The notes below the pieces were generated by a model. It was not told the DNA's origin and ran no database searches. It saw only the letters and a list, made by a program, of their open reading frames with translations. Made by a program: the position numbers and the translations under genes. Shown here one piece after another: positions 17,297-26,535 of a DNA stretch of 64,000 nucleotides. Position 1 is the first letter of the stretch. The number at the start of each line of letters is the position of its first letter. The stretch covers positions 372,001-436,000 of the forward strand of contig NZ_AP025518.1 in NCBI RefSeq assembly GCF_022179545.1, read 5' to 3'. Source of the stretch: Mycolicibacterium fortuitum subsp. fortuitum. Lineage in GTDB: Bacteria; Actinomycetota; Actinomycetes; Mycobacteriales; Mycobacteriaceae.

Positions 17297-18280
17297 ATGA
17301 TCACGCTCACCGCGAGCGCACCCGACTCGCTGTCGCGCAGTACCGCTTCGCAGCGACCGCCGCTGCGCGTGGGGTTGGTGCAGCACCGTTGGCGTCCTGA
17401 CGTCGACAAACTCACCAAAGTGCTGCGTGATGGCATCGACCGCGCCGCCGGTGCGGGCGCAACCGCGGTGTTCCTGCCCGAGATCACGCTGCTGCGTTAT
17501 CCGGCGGACACTCCGGCCGGGCGCAACCCGGGAGACGCGGCCGAGGACCTGACCGACGGTCCGACCTTCGCGCTGGCCGCCGAGGCGGCGCAGGCCAACG
17601 GGATCTTCGTGCACGCCTCGCTGTATGAGAAGGCTCCCGCGGCCGATGGTCTGGGCTACAACACCGCGATCCTGGTATCGCCGTCGGGCGAGCTGGTCGG
17701 GCGTACCCGCAAGATGCACATCCCGATCTCGGCCGGGTACTACGAGGACACCTACTTTCGGCCGGGTCCCGCGGACGACGACCCGTACCCGGTGTATGAC
17801 CCCGAGGGGCTGGGCGCGCGGATCGGCCTGCCCACCTGCTGGGACGAATGGTTCCCTGAAGTGGCCCGCAACTATTCGCTCGGTGGCGCCGAGATGGTGG
17901 TCTATCCGACCGCGATCGGCTCGGAGCCGGTCTTCCCCGCGTTCGACACCCAGCCGTTGTGGCAGCAGGTGATCGTGGCCAACGGCATCAGCAGCGGCTT
18001 GTTCATGGTGGTGCCCAACCGAACCGGCGACGAGGGCACCGTCTCGTTCTACGGCTCGTCGTTCATCTCGGACCCCTACGGCCGCGTGCTGGTGCAGGCG
18101 CCGCGCGACGAGGAGGCCGTGCTGGTCGCCGATCTCGACCTGGACCAGCGGCGTGACTGGCTGGAGCTGTTCCCGTTCTTGGTCACCCGCCGCCCCGACA
18201 GCTACGGCCGGCTGACCGCTCCCGTCGACCCTGCCCATCCCTACGGTGACGGCCATGAGGCCACGCCGGTCGTGAAATAG
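17297..18280 (+). CDS. aguB: Nitrilase-family amidohydrolase, probable N-carbamoylputrescine amidase
   Basis: The 327-residue enzyme has the nitrilase Glu-Lys-Cys triad: E in VFLPEITLLRYP, K in GRTRKMHIPISAGYYEDTYF, C in IGLPTCWDEWFPE. The KMHIP and CWDxWFPE motifs are typical of AguB-type N-carbamoylputrescine amidases (to putrescine, CO2 and NH3). The agmatine deiminase gene follows 10 bp downstream, which supports the assignment. First gene of a four-gene operon under the TetR operator. Confidence 0.85.
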   Translation: MITLTASAPDSLSRSTASQRPPLRVGLVQHRWRPDVDKLTKVLRDGIDRAAGAGATAVFLPEITLLRYPADTPAGRNPGDAAEDLTDGPTFALAAEAAQANGIFVHASLYEKAPAADGLGYNTAILVSPSGELVGRTRKMHIPISAGYYEDTYFRPGPADDDPYPVYDPEGLGARIGLPTCWDEWFPEVARNYSLGGAEMVVYPTAIGSEPVFPAFDTQPLWQQVIVANGISSGLFMVVPNRTGDEGTVSFYGSSFISDPYGRVLVQAPRDEEAVLVADLDLDQRRDWLELFPFLVTRRPDSYGRLTAPVDPAHPYGDGHEATPVVK

Positions 18281-18290
18281 GAAACGGTTG

Positions 18291-19313
18291 GTGGCCCCAT
18301 ATCTGATGCCCGCCGAGGGCGCACCGCAGGACCGGGTGTGGATGGCCTTCCCATGTGAGGGCTACTCGCTCGGCGACACCGATCAGGCGCGCCATGAGGC
18401 CCGTTCCACCTGGGCCGCTGTGGCTCATGCCGTGGCGCAGTTCGAACCGGTCACCATGCTTGTCGACCCGGCCGAGCTCGCGGTCGCGAAACGTTATATC
18501 TCTCAAGGCATCGAGCTCATCGAGGCGCCGTTGAACGACGCCTGGATGCGGGATATCGGTCCCACGTTCGTCCATGCCGACGACGGTTCGGTGGCCGCCG
18601 TCGACTGGACGTTCAACGGTTGGGGCGCCCAGGACTGGGCACGTTGGGACCGCGACGCCGAGATCGGGGCGATGGTGGGCGAACTCGCGGGCGTCACCGT
18701 CGTGCCGTCCGCTCTCGTCAACGAGGGCGGTGGCATCCAGACCGATGGGCACGGCACGGTGCTGGTCACCGAGACCGTGCAACTCGACCCGCACCGTAAT
18801 CCCGGTGCCACCAAGGTCGGTGTGGAGGCCGAGCTGGCGCGCACCATCGGCGCGACCGACGTGGTGTGGCTGCCCTACGGGCTGACTCGCGACAGCCAGC
18901 GCTACGGCACGCGCGGTCACGTCGACATCGTCGCAGCGATGCCCGCTCCGGGTCGTCTGCTCCTGCACACCCAACGAGACGAATCTCATCCGGACAGCCT
19001 GGTGTGCAAAGGGATCCGGTCGGTCGTCGACGGCGCGTTCGACATCGTGGAAATGCCCGCACCTGCCACCCTTACCGATGCCGACGGTTACGTCGATTAC
19101 AGCTACATCAACCACCTGGTCGTCAACGGCGGCGTGATTGCCTGCGCATTCGATGATCCCCATGACGCAGATGCGCGGGCGATCCTGGCCGAGCAGTACC
19201 CCGGCCGCGAGGTGGTGGCCGTCGACGCCCGCCCACTCTTCGAGCGTGGCGGTGGAATCCATTGCATCACCCAACAACAGCCGTCCCCGCTCCGGAAGGA
19301 GGCCGTCGCATGA
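18291..19313 (+). CDS. aguA: Agmatine deiminase
   Basis: The 340-residue enzyme hydrolyses agmatine to N-carbamoylputrescine. Hallmarks are NDAWMRDIGPTFV, the NEGGGIQTDGHGTVL segment, the HVD region GTRGHVDIVAA and the catalytic cysteine in GGGIHCITQQQP. Start: AGGAA at 18279-18283 is 6-7 nt before GTG 18291 and only 3-4 nt before TTG 18288, so GTG is preferred. The stop overlaps the next ATG (ATGA). With the upstream amidase it makes agmatine into putrescine. Confidence 0.9.
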   Translation: MAPYLMPAEGAPQDRVWMAFPCEGYSLGDTDQARHEARSTWAAVAHAVAQFEPVTMLVDPAELAVAKRYISQGIELIEAPLNDAWMRDIGPTFVHADDGSVAAVDWTFNGWGAQDWARWDRDAEIGAMVGELAGVTVVPSALVNEGGGIQTDGHGTVLVTETVQLDPHRNPGATKVGVEAELARTIGATDVVWLPYGLTRDSQRYGTRGHVDIVAAMPAPGRLLLHTQRDESHPDSLVCKGIRSVVDGAFDIVEMPAPATLTDADGYVDYSYINHLVVNGGVIACAFDDPHDADARAILAEQYPGREVVAVDARPLFERGGGIHCITQQQPSPLRKEAVA

Positions 19314-20947
19314 CCGCCCGCAATCTGCCGCCCGCGCTCGATGCGCCAGCAACCCTTTTCCACGGCGGCGTGATCTGGACGCCCGACCGCACCACCGACG
19401 CAGTGCTCGTCGCGGACGGGGCGGTGCGGGCAGTGGGTGCCGAGGCGCTGGCGGCGACGGCGGACCGGACGGTGGACCTCGAGGGTGGATTCCTGATGCC
19501 GTCGTTCGGCGACGGACACGCCCACCCGCTGTTCGGTGGCCTGGAATCGGCAGGACCAGCCGTACGGCCATGTGAGTCGATCGACCAGATCATCGCGGCG
19601 GTAAAGGAATTCGCGGATTCGAACCCCGATGAGGAATGGATCGTCGGCGCGTCGTACGACGGCAGTCTCGCTCCCGATGGTCTGTTCGATGCGCGCTGGC
19701 TCGACGTCGCGGTCCCGGACCGGCCCGTGGTGTTGCGCGCCTGGGACTATCACACCCTGTGGGTCAACTCGGTCGCGCTGCAGCGGGCCGGTATCACCGC
19801 CGACACCCCGGAGCCGGTGCTCGGAGAGATCCCGCGTCGCGAGGACGGCACCCCGCTGGGCACGCTGCGGGAATGGGGTGCCACGGACCTGATCACAGCG
19901 GTCATACCGGCCCGTGACGAGTCGGTGCGGATCGCCGCACTGGGCACGGCCGCGGACTACTACCTGGCCCGCGGCGTGACGTGGGTGCAGGATGCCTGGG
20001 TCGAACCGGCTGAGCTCGACACCTACCTCGCGGCGGCCCGAAACGGTGCCCTGCGGATGCGCTTCAACCTCGCGTTCTACGCCGATCCGCGTCACTTCGA
20101 CACGCAGATAACGCAATACGTCGCGGCCAGAGACCGGGTCGTTGCGGTGGGTTCGCCGCTGCTGACCGCACAGACGGTGAAGTTCTTCGCCGACGGAGTG
20201 GTGGAAAACGAGACCGGGGCCCTTCTCGAGCCCTACTGCTCGGGCCTGCACTCGCACGGCATGCAGTTGTGGGAGGGCGATGCTCTGGCGGAGGCGGCCA
20301 GAAGAGTTGACGAGCTGGGCCTGCAGATCCATATCCATGCGATCGGTGATGCCGCGGTCCGCCAGGCCCTGGACGCGATCGAATACGTTGCACAGCAGAA
20401 TGGTCCGCGCGACCGACGCCCGGTGATCGCGCACGCGCAGCTGGTGGACGACGCCGACCTGGGGCGATTCGCCGAACTCGGGGTGATCCCGAACATGCAG
20501 CCGTTGTGGGCGCAGATGGACGCCCTGATGACGGTGCTCACGATCCCGCGCTTGGGAGCCCAGCGCGCGGACCGGCAATACCGGATGCGCACCCTGGAGA
20601 ACTCCGGTGCGGCACTGGCTTTCGGATCGGATTGGCCGGTCTCCTCCGGTGCACCGTTGGACGGTATCGCGGTCGCAGTGTCACGGTGCACCTCCGACGG
20701 TGAGCCGGCGGGTGGGTGGACGCCTGAAGAGGTCCTTCCGATCGGGGCCGCCCTGGCCTCCTATACCGGCGCCGTGGCGTACCAGGCCTTTGCCGAGAAC
20801 GATTGGGGTCACATCGCACCCGGGGCGAGTGCCGATCTCGTCTGGCTGGACCGTGATCCCAGATATGTCTCCCCGTCGGAATTGTCAACGGTGCAGGTGC
20901 GTGCCACCTATCTCCAAGGCGCACAGGTCTATTCGGCCGAAGAATGA
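19310..20947 (+). CDS. Metal-dependent amidohydrolase, YtcJ-like (amidohydrolase 3 family)
   Basis: The 545-residue enzyme has the amidohydrolase signature: FGDGHAHPLF near residue 67, the mid-barrel segment IHIHAIGDAAV, VIAHAQLVDDAD and the late aspartate in AFGSDWPVSS. Family members hydrolyse N-substituted amides or formamides. Placed between agmatine deiminase and a permease, it may release an amine precursor for this pathway, but the substrate is unknown. ATG 19310 overlaps the aguA stop, indicating coupling. Confidence 0.85.
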   Translation: MTARNLPPALDAPATLFHGGVIWTPDRTTDAVLVADGAVRAVGAEALAATADRTVDLEGGFLMPSFGDGHAHPLFGGLESAGPAVRPCESIDQIIAAVKEFADSNPDEEWIVGASYDGSLAPDGLFDARWLDVAVPDRPVVLRAWDYHTLWVNSVALQRAGITADTPEPVLGEIPRREDGTPLGTLREWGATDLITAVIPARDESVRIAALGTAADYYLARGVTWVQDAWVEPAELDTYLAAARNGALRMRFNLAFYADPRHFDTQITQYVAARDRVVAVGSPLLTAQTVKFFADGVVENETGALLEPYCSGLHSHGMQLWEGDALAEAARRVDELGLQIHIHAIGDAAVRQALDAIEYVAQQNGPRDRRPVIAHAQLVDDADLGRFAELGVIPNMQPLWAQMDALMTVLTIPRLGAQRADRQYRMRTLENSGAALAFGSDWPVSSGAPLDGIAVAVSRCTSDGEPAGGWTPEEVLPIGAALASYTGAVAYQAFAENDWGHIAPGASADLVWLDRDPRYVSPSELSTVQVRATYLQGAQVYSAEE

Positions 20948-20958
20948 GAGGAACTGTC

Positions 20959-22302
20959 ATGGCCGATTTGGCTGAGGCCGCCGAGGGGCGGTTGCGCCGC
21001 GCGCTCGGGCTGCCGTCACTGGTGCTGTTCGGGCTGGTCTACATGGTGCCGCTCACGGTGTTCACCACCTATGGCATCGTCACCCAGACCACCGGCGGCA
21101 GGCTGTCTGTCGCATACCTGGTGACCCTGGCCGCCATGGTGTTCACCGCGCGGTCCTACGCCAGAATGGCGGTCGCCTATCCGGTTGCGGGGTCTGCATA
21201 TACCTACACCCAGAGGTCATTCGGTGCGCCGGTCGGATTCCTCGCCGGCTGGTCACTGCTGCTGGATTACCTGTTCCTGCCGATGATCAACTACCTGGTG
21301 ATCGGCATCTATCTCAACGCCGCGGTACCGGCGATCCCCGGATGGGTGTTCGTCGTGCTGTCCATCGCGGCGGTAACGCTGCTCAACATCGTCGGCATCG
21401 TGTCGGTGGCGCGGGCGAATCTCGTCATCATCGCGATACAGGCGATCTTCATCGTGACGTTCTTGGTGCTGGCCTGCTCCAAGGTCTTCAGTCTGGGCGC
21501 AGTGGATCTGCTGGCACCCATCCATGGTGACGGCGGCGCAACCGGATTCAGCCCCGTGCTGGCCGGCGCGGCCATCCTGTGCCTGTCGTTTCTGGGGTTC
21601 GACGCGGTGTCGACTTTGTCGGAGGAAGCCAAGGATCCCAAACGGTCCGTCCCGCAGGCGATCATGATCGCCACCGTGGTGGCAGGGGTGATCTTTGTGG
21701 TGCTGTCCTATCTCGGACAGCTGGTTTTCCCCTCCAACGAGTTCACCGATGTCGAGTCGGGATCGCTGGATCTGATGCTGACGGCTGGCGGGCAGTTCCT
21801 TCAGACCTTCTTCACGGCGGCCTATGTCGCCGGTGCGCTCGGATCCGCGATCGCGTCGCAGGCGTCCGTGGCGCGGATCCTGTACGCCATGGGGCGCGAC
21901 GGGGTCCTGCCGCGCTCGTTCTTCGGCCACGTGTCGCCACGGTTTGCCACCCCGGTGTACGCGATCCTGGCGGTGTCAGCCGTGTCATTGCTGGCCACCG
22001 TGATCAGCCTGACCACCCTGGCATCGGTTATCAGTTTCGGTGCACTGGTGGCGTTTTCGGTAGTCAACCTGTCGGTGATCAAACACTATTTCGTCGACCG
22101 CCGGGAGTGTGACGGGGTGGGGCTGATCAGCAATCTCGTGCTGCCCTTGATCGGCTTCCTGTTGACCGTGTGGCTATGGACCAGTTTGTCCGGCCTGACG
22201 TTGGTCATCGGTTTGTCTTGGCTGGCAGCGGGATTCGTGTGGCTGGCCGGGGTTACCCGTGGTTTCCAGCGTCCGACACCGGTACTGGACCTGAAGGAGT
22301 AA
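20959..22302 (+). CDS. APC-family amino acid/polyamine permease
   Basis: The 447-residue protein has about 12 membrane helices with APC motifs (SLVLFGLVYMVPLTVFTTYGIV, AYPVAGSAYTYTQRSFG, FLGFDAVSTLSEEAKDPKRSVPQAI). It probably imports agmatine, putrescine or the amide substrate of the operon. GAGG (20950-20953) with 5-nt spacing favours ATG 20959 over the earlier ATG 20944, which overlaps the previous stop. Last gene of the TetR-controlled operon. Confidence 0.88.
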   Translation: MADLAEAAEGRLRRALGLPSLVLFGLVYMVPLTVFTTYGIVTQTTGGRLSVAYLVTLAAMVFTARSYARMAVAYPVAGSAYTYTQRSFGAPVGFLAGWSLLLDYLFLPMINYLVIGIYLNAAVPAIPGWVFVVLSIAAVTLLNIVGIVSVARANLVIIAIQAIFIVTFLVLACSKVFSLGAVDLLAPIHGDGGATGFSPVLAGAAILCLSFLGFDAVSTLSEEAKDPKRSVPQAIMIATVVAGVIFVVLSYLGQLVFPSNEFTDVESGSLDLMLTAGGQFLQTFFTAAYVAGALGSAIASQASVARILYAMGRDGVLPRSFFGHVSPRFATPVYAILAVSAVSLLATVISLTTLASVISFGALVAFSVVNLSVIKHYFVDRRECDGVGLISNLVLPLIGFLLTVWLWTSLSGLTLVIGLSWLAAGFVWLAGVTRGFQRPTPVLDLKE

Positions 22303-22322
22303 CCCCGGCCTGCCCGTGCCGG

Positions 22323-22745
22323 TCAGGCCACGCTGATGGTGACGTCGATGTTGCCGCGGGTGGCCTTCGAGTACGGGCACACCTGGTGTGCGTCATCGGC
22401 GATGGCCTGGGCGGTCTCCCGATCGACACCCGGGATGGTCACGTTCAGCCGTGCCCGCAGTGAGAAAGCCCCGTCGGCGTTGAGCAGGTCCACCTCGGCG
22501 TCCACGGCGGTCTCGGCGGGCAGCTTTACGTTGTGCTTTCCCGCGGTCAGGCCCATGGCGCTCAGGAAGCACGCCGACCAGCCGGCGGCGAACAGCTGCT
22601 CGGGGTTGGTGCCGGAACCGTTTCCGCCGGGCGGGGTGAGCTGGATGTCGAGATTCCCGTCGGAGCTGTAGGCCTCACCCTGGCGGCCGCCGGTGGTGTG
22701 GGTCTGGGCGGTGTAGAGCACGTTGTCGGTCTGGCTGGTGGTCAC
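22323..22745 (-). CDS. ohr: Organic hydroperoxide resistance protein
   Basis: The 140-residue Ohr-type OsmC protein has both redox cysteines in context: FAAGWSACFLSAM (about residue 60) and HQVCPYSKATRGN (about 123). The NP-E-LFAAGW segment and the terminal NIDVTISVA are typical. It reduces organic peroxides with dihydrolipoyl or mycothiol-type thiols. It is divergent from an OhrR-like MarR gene with a palindromic operator in the gap. Confidence 0.95.
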   Translation of the reverse strand: MTTSQTDNVLYTAQTHTTGGRQGEAYSSDGNLDIQLTPPGGNGSGTNPEQLFAAGWSACFLSAMGLTAGKHNVKLPAETAVDAEVDLLNADGAFSLRARLNVTIPGVDRETAQAIADDAHQVCPYSKATRGNIDVTISVA

Positions 22746-22824
22746 GACGGTTCTCCTTCGAGTGGATGGTCGGCTCCAAGTGGAGGCGTTAGAGATGAAC
22801 GCGAGAGGCGGGACATTTCATCCC

Positions 22825-22846
22825 ATCCGATTAAATCGGATCCGAT
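22825..22846. promoter_or_regulatory. Overlapping palindromes, probable OhrR operator
   Basis: ATCCGATT-A-AATCGGAT (22825-22841) is a perfect 8-bp inverted repeat. It overlaps a second perfect palindrome ATCGGATCCGAT (22835-22846). Both end within 12 bp of the regulator ATG and lie in the ohr promoter gap. Overlapping sites could allow cooperative or alternative binding. Confidence 0.75.
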
Positions 22847-22857
22847 ATGATTTGGCC

Positions 22858-23319
22858 ATGGCACCCGAGGCTCCGCAACTCGCTGATTTCCTGTGCTTCG
22901 CGATCTACTCGGCCAACCTGGCGTACGGCAAGGCCTACAAACAGATCCTGGACAAAGAGGGCATCACGTATACGCAGTACATCGCCCTCGTCGCGCTGTC
23001 CGAACAGGACCACCAGACCGTCGGCAGCCTCGGGGAGAAGCTGTTCTTGGAGTCCAACACGCTTACTCCGATCCTCAAGAAGCTCGAAACGCTGGGTTAT
23101 GTGACGCGGCAACGCGATCCGGACGACGAGCGTCAGGTGATCGTCAGCCTCACCGACGCCGGGCGGGCCCTTCGGGCGCAGACCCTGGAGATGGACCTGA
23201 TCGCGGCGACAGGCTTGTCACTGGACGAGCTCAAGACCATGCAACGCGGGGTGTCCAGGTTGCGGGACAACCTGCGTAACTACTCGCGATCCGCCATTGA
23301 TCCTGCGGCCACGGCGTGA
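22858..23319 (+). CDS. ohrR: OhrR-type MarR-family peroxide sensor
   Basis: The 153-residue MarR protein has the reactive cysteine in the OhrR position (LADFLCFAIYSANLAYGKAYK, about residue 12-15) and a winged helix (TVGSLGEKLFLESNTLTPILKKLETLGYVTRQRDPDDERQ). Oxidation of this cysteine by organic peroxides releases OhrR from DNA and induces ohr. ATG 22858 lies just after the operator. The 3' end overlaps the opposing MFS-Usp gene by 40 bp. Confidence 0.92.
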   Translation: MAPEAPQLADFLCFAIYSANLAYGKAYKQILDKEGITYTQYIALVALSEQDHQTVGSLGEKLFLESNTLTPILKKLETLGYVTRQRDPDDERQVIVSLTDAGRALRAQTLEMDLIAATGLSLDELKTMQRGVSRLRDNLRNYSRSAIDPAATA

Positions 23320-25322
23320 ATGTTCGAGTGAGCCGCGCCCTCTGCGCAGGATGAACGTCGACAGTCCTCCGGGATGACCAGGACCGGGGTGGTGGAGTGT
23401 GCGACGACGGCGCCGGCCACGCTGCCTTCCAGGTGGCCCAGCAGTCCGCTGCGCCGGTGCGGGCCGACCACGATCAGGCTGGCGTTGTGTTCCTGCGCGG
23501 TCTCGACGATGCCTTTCCAGATGGGCGCCGCTTCGACGGTCGCGCTGCGGGCGGAGAAACTCGCTCTGGTGGCCAGCGCTGCGCCGTGAGCAGCCGTCTG
23601 CTCGGCGGCCCGTCGTACCTCCGTCGCCTGGTCGGCGTCGAAATGCGTCGTCTCGACCGGCGTGAATCCGACATCCACCGGTTGCCAGACGCACACCACC
23701 ACGGCGTCGCGACCGATCGGCAGTTCGGCTGCGGCGCGTTCGATGGCGGAGGCGGCACGTGCTGTTCCGTCGTAGGCGAACAACACCGGTCCGGTGGCGG
23801 CAACAGACATCGCATTCGCCTCCGATGCCGTCGGCCGCCGGTCACGGCTTGGTACGCGGATCGGTGCGGGCAAGCCGGGACGGAGCCGCGCCAGCAGTGG
23901 CGGTGAGTACCAGGCCGGCGATTCACCGTCGAGGAACTGGTCGAGGTCGGGTGTCTGGGGCCGGGCACCACTGAGCACGTAGACGGCCACTCCGAAAATG
24001 GCGCCGCCGATGGCGAGCCCGAACCCGACCCACAGTGCGTCCCCGGCACCCGCCGTGAGACCGCCTGCCGCCGTGGCCGCGAAGTGGGCGAAGATCGGCG
24101 CCACCATGAAGGCGGCCACGGCCCGCAGCAACTCGATGATCGCGAACACCCGCTGAAGGCTGTTGGACTGCAACGAGAACCCGGCGACGAACAATGCCGG
24201 TGCGACGGTGGCGCCCAACGCAAGCCCGGTCAGCGCCGACGCGATGAGGGCCAGCGGCTGGTTCGCCGGAATCGCGAGCCGAAACATCACGATGCCCGCG
24301 GCGAGCAGACCCATCCCGACGAGCGGAAGGTAGTGCATCGACCGCTTGGAGATGACGGCGCCGAATACGAAGGCCATCACGATGGCACCGCCGAGTTCCG
24401 GTAGATAGAGCAACCCCACCCGGACCGGACTGTAGGTCTGCATGAAGACCTCGGCCGTCAGCGCAGTCGCTGCCACCGACGCGGCCGCCGCGAACAGCGC
24501 GACACCCACGCCGGCCACCGGAATCGAACTGGTCAGCATCGTGCGGACCGTGAGCAGCGGGCGAGCAGCCTTGAACTGGTAGGCGATGAGCACCACGATC
24601 AGCGCCAGGCCACCGAGGATCGGCACGATAACGGCGGGATCGGTGAAACCGTGGCTGGTCAGTTGGGCGGCGCCGATGAATGCGGCGGCGCAGCCGACCG
24701 ACGCCAGGGCGATGGCACGGAGATCACGTGGTGCGTCGAGATCGGCGGGCGGCGCATCCTCGAAGGTCAGGGCCGCCATGATCAAGGCCAACACCGCGAC
24801 CCCGGCGACGATCCAGAACAGCGGTCGCCACGCGAGGGCCTCGGCCTGTGCGCCGCCGATGAACGGGCCGAGCGCGACGGCGCCGAACACGCACATGTTC
24901 ATGATCACGGCGGTGTGCCGCAGTTTGTCCCTCGGGAAGCCGATGGTCAGCGGCGGTGCCGCGGCGATCAGCAGCATGCTGGTGGCCAGGCCTTGCAAGA
25001 TATGTCCGCCGATGAACATCGCCCCGTTGACCGCCGATGCGGCGATCACCGACCCCAGGACCAGGACGACCGCATACGCCAGCAGCATCCTGCGCTGCGG
25101 CAGGTGCTGGGCGAACTGAACGGCCAGGACCGTGCCCACGGCATAGGCGGCATTGCCCAGGCCGAAGCCGAGGCTCATGGTCTGGGCCGAAAGACTCAGC
25201 TGCTCCGAGATGATCGGCACCAGCGGATCGACCGCGGCAGAAAGCGCCAGGTAGGGGATCAAGGCCAGGGTGACCATGGCGGCCACCGCGGGGTACCGGC
25301 CGGCGAGCGGGCCCTGGCGCAT
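23280..25322 (-). CDS. MFS transporter fused to a C-terminal universal stress protein domain
   Basis: The 680-residue protein has an N-terminal drug-H+ antiporter-like MFS part with about 14 membrane segments (1 to about 455; QLSLSAQTMSLGFGLGNAAYAVGT, GGHILQGLATSMLLIAA). A linker of ~50 residues follows, then a UspA domain (about 510-655) starting GPVLFAYDGTARAASAIERAA and ending in the ATP-loop-like IVVGPHRRSGLLGHLEGSVAGAVVAHSTTPVLVI. The nucleotide motif G-2x-G-9x-G(S/T) is present (GPHRRSG...GSVA). The fusion suggests that a nucleotide or stress signal gates the transporter. Convergent 40-bp overlap with ohrR. Confidence 0.88.
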   Translation of the reverse strand: MRQGPLAGRYPAVAAMVTLALIPYLALSAAVDPLVPIISEQLSLSAQTMSLGFGLGNAAYAVGTVLAVQFAQHLPQRRMLLAYAVVLVLGSVIAASAVNGAMFIGGHILQGLATSMLLIAAAPPLTIGFPRDKLRHTAVIMNMCVFGAVALGPFIGGAQAEALAWRPLFWIVAGVAVLALIMAALTFEDAPPADLDAPRDLRAIALASVGCAAAFIGAAQLTSHGFTDPAVIVPILGGLALIVVLIAYQFKAARPLLTVRTMLTSSIPVAGVGVALFAAAASVAATALTAEVFMQTYSPVRVGLLYLPELGGAIVMAFVFGAVISKRSMHYLPLVGMGLLAAGIVMFRLAIPANQPLALIASALTGLALGATVAPALFVAGFSLQSNSLQRVFAIIELLRAVAAFMVAPIFAHFAATAAGGLTAGAGDALWVGFGLAIGGAIFGVAVYVLSGARPQTPDLDQFLDGESPAWYSPPLLARLRPGLPAPIRVPSRDRRPTASEANAMSVAATGPVLFAYDGTARAASAIERAAAELPIGRDAVVVCVWQPVDVGFTPVETTHFDADQATEVRRAAEQTAAHGAALATRASFSARSATVEAAPIWKGIVETAQEHNASLIVVGPHRRSGLLGHLEGSVAGAVVAHSTTPVLVIPEDCRRSSCAEGAAHSNIHAVAAGSMADRE

Positions 25323-25507
25323 CAGCGCCGCCCTGCGATGATGGACAGTGCATGGCGCTGCGGCGCCGCTTTCGGACAGTCAACTAACGAGTTCGATTGG
25401 CGCACGTGTCCGTGGAACTGTCGGCCCCGCGCGCTTTATTCCGTTCTCAACGATCTGTCCCGCAATGTGGACAGCGGTCACGAAATTTTCACGAGCGCAC
25501 GACGCGG

Positions 25508-26533
25508 CTACGGCTTGAGCTGCACCTTCAAGTCTTCGCCCGAGCGCGAGAAAGCCTTCGCGTAACCGTCGGCAGCCTCGTCCAGTGACATCGTGGTGGT
25601 GAAGATGCCGTCGACGTCCAAACGACCGGCCTGCAGCAGCGGGATCAGTTCCGGCCAGGTCTGCTGTACCGGGGCGGTGGTGAAGCGGATGGTCAGGCTG
25701 CGTAGCAGGCAGCCCAGCGCCGGCATCGGGTAGGGCTGTAGATCGTGCACACCGACGATGGACACCGTGCCGCCGGCGCGGGCGGCGTCGATAGCGTCGT
25801 TGATCGAGGCGTCCATGCCGACCGCGTCGATGACCGAGTCGACGCCGAGGCCGCCGGTGGCTTCCCGGATCGCCTGTGCTGAGGGCGGGGCGAACGTGAC
25901 GGCTCCCGAGGCTTCGGCGCGCTCGCGTCGGGCCTCCACCGGGTCGACCGCGAAAACCTTTGCCGCACCGAGGGTGATGGCGCTGCGCAGCGCGCACATG
26001 CCGACCGCGCCAAGGCCGATCACTGCGACGGAGCCGCCGACCGGAATGTCGGCGCGTTTTGCCGCTGCCCAGCCGGTCGCCAGATTGTCGGTGAGTAGTA
26101 GGGCCTGCTCGGTGGTGATGCCGTCGGGCACCTTCAGCAGCTGGAAGTTCGCGGCAGGTACCGCCAGCAGCTCGGCCTGGGCGCCGCCGAGCAACCCGGT
26201 ACCGAAGATCTGCGGCCCCTGCACGCAGCGGATCGGATCGTGGGTCGCGCAGCCGCCGCAATGCCCGCAGCCGGCCACCGAGGACACCAGAACTCGGTCC
26301 CCGACGCCGAATCCGGCTACCTCCGGGCCGATTTCGATGATCGTGCCGACGGCTTCATGCCCGACCGACACCGGGTCGACGATCGGGTAGTGGCCCTCAA
26401 GGAAGTGCAGGTCCGACCCGCAGATCGAGGCGGCCTCGACCTTGACGACGGCTCCGTCGGGACCTGGCAGGACCGGGTCCGGGCGGGACTCGACGTGGAT
26501 CTTTCCGGCACTGTCGACGACGACCGCGCGCAT
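25508..26533 (-). CDS. Zinc-dependent alcohol dehydrogenase (MDR family)
   Basis: The 341-residue enzyme has the catalytic zinc ligands in ASICGSDLHFLEGHYP and GHEAVG, a structural-zinc lobe (CGHCGGCATHDPIRC) and the Rossmann loop VIGLGAVGMCALRSA. It interconverts an alcohol and a ketone or aldehyde with NAD(P). The frame opens at ATG 26539, but AGGAGG at 26541-26546 is 7 nt from ATG 26533, which is therefore chosen. It is coupled to the preceding Baeyer-Villiger monooxygenase, so its likely job is to make the ketone for that enzyme. Confidence 0.9.
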   Translation of the reverse strand: MRAVVVDSAGKIHVESRPDPVLPGPDGAVVKVEAASICGSDLHFLEGHYPIVDPVSVGHEAVGTIIEIGPEVAGFGVGDRVLVSSVAGCGHCGGCATHDPIRCVQGPQIFGTGLLGGAQAELLAVPAANFQLLKVPDGITTEQALLLTDNLATGWAAAKRADIPVGGSVAVIGLGAVGMCALRSAITLGAAKVFAVDPVEARRERAEASGAVTFAPPSAQAIREATGGLGVDSVIDAVGMDASINDAIDAARAGGTVSIVGVHDLQPYPMPALGCLLRSLTIRFTTAPVQQTWPELIPLLQAGRLDVDGIFTTTMSLDEAADGYAKAFSRSGEDLKVQLKP

Positions 26534-26535
26534 GC

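Noticed and set aside
18183..20578. Long minus-strand open frames opposite aguA and the amidohydrolase
   Set aside because: No motif, Arg/Pro/His-rich composition, and real enzymes on the other strand.
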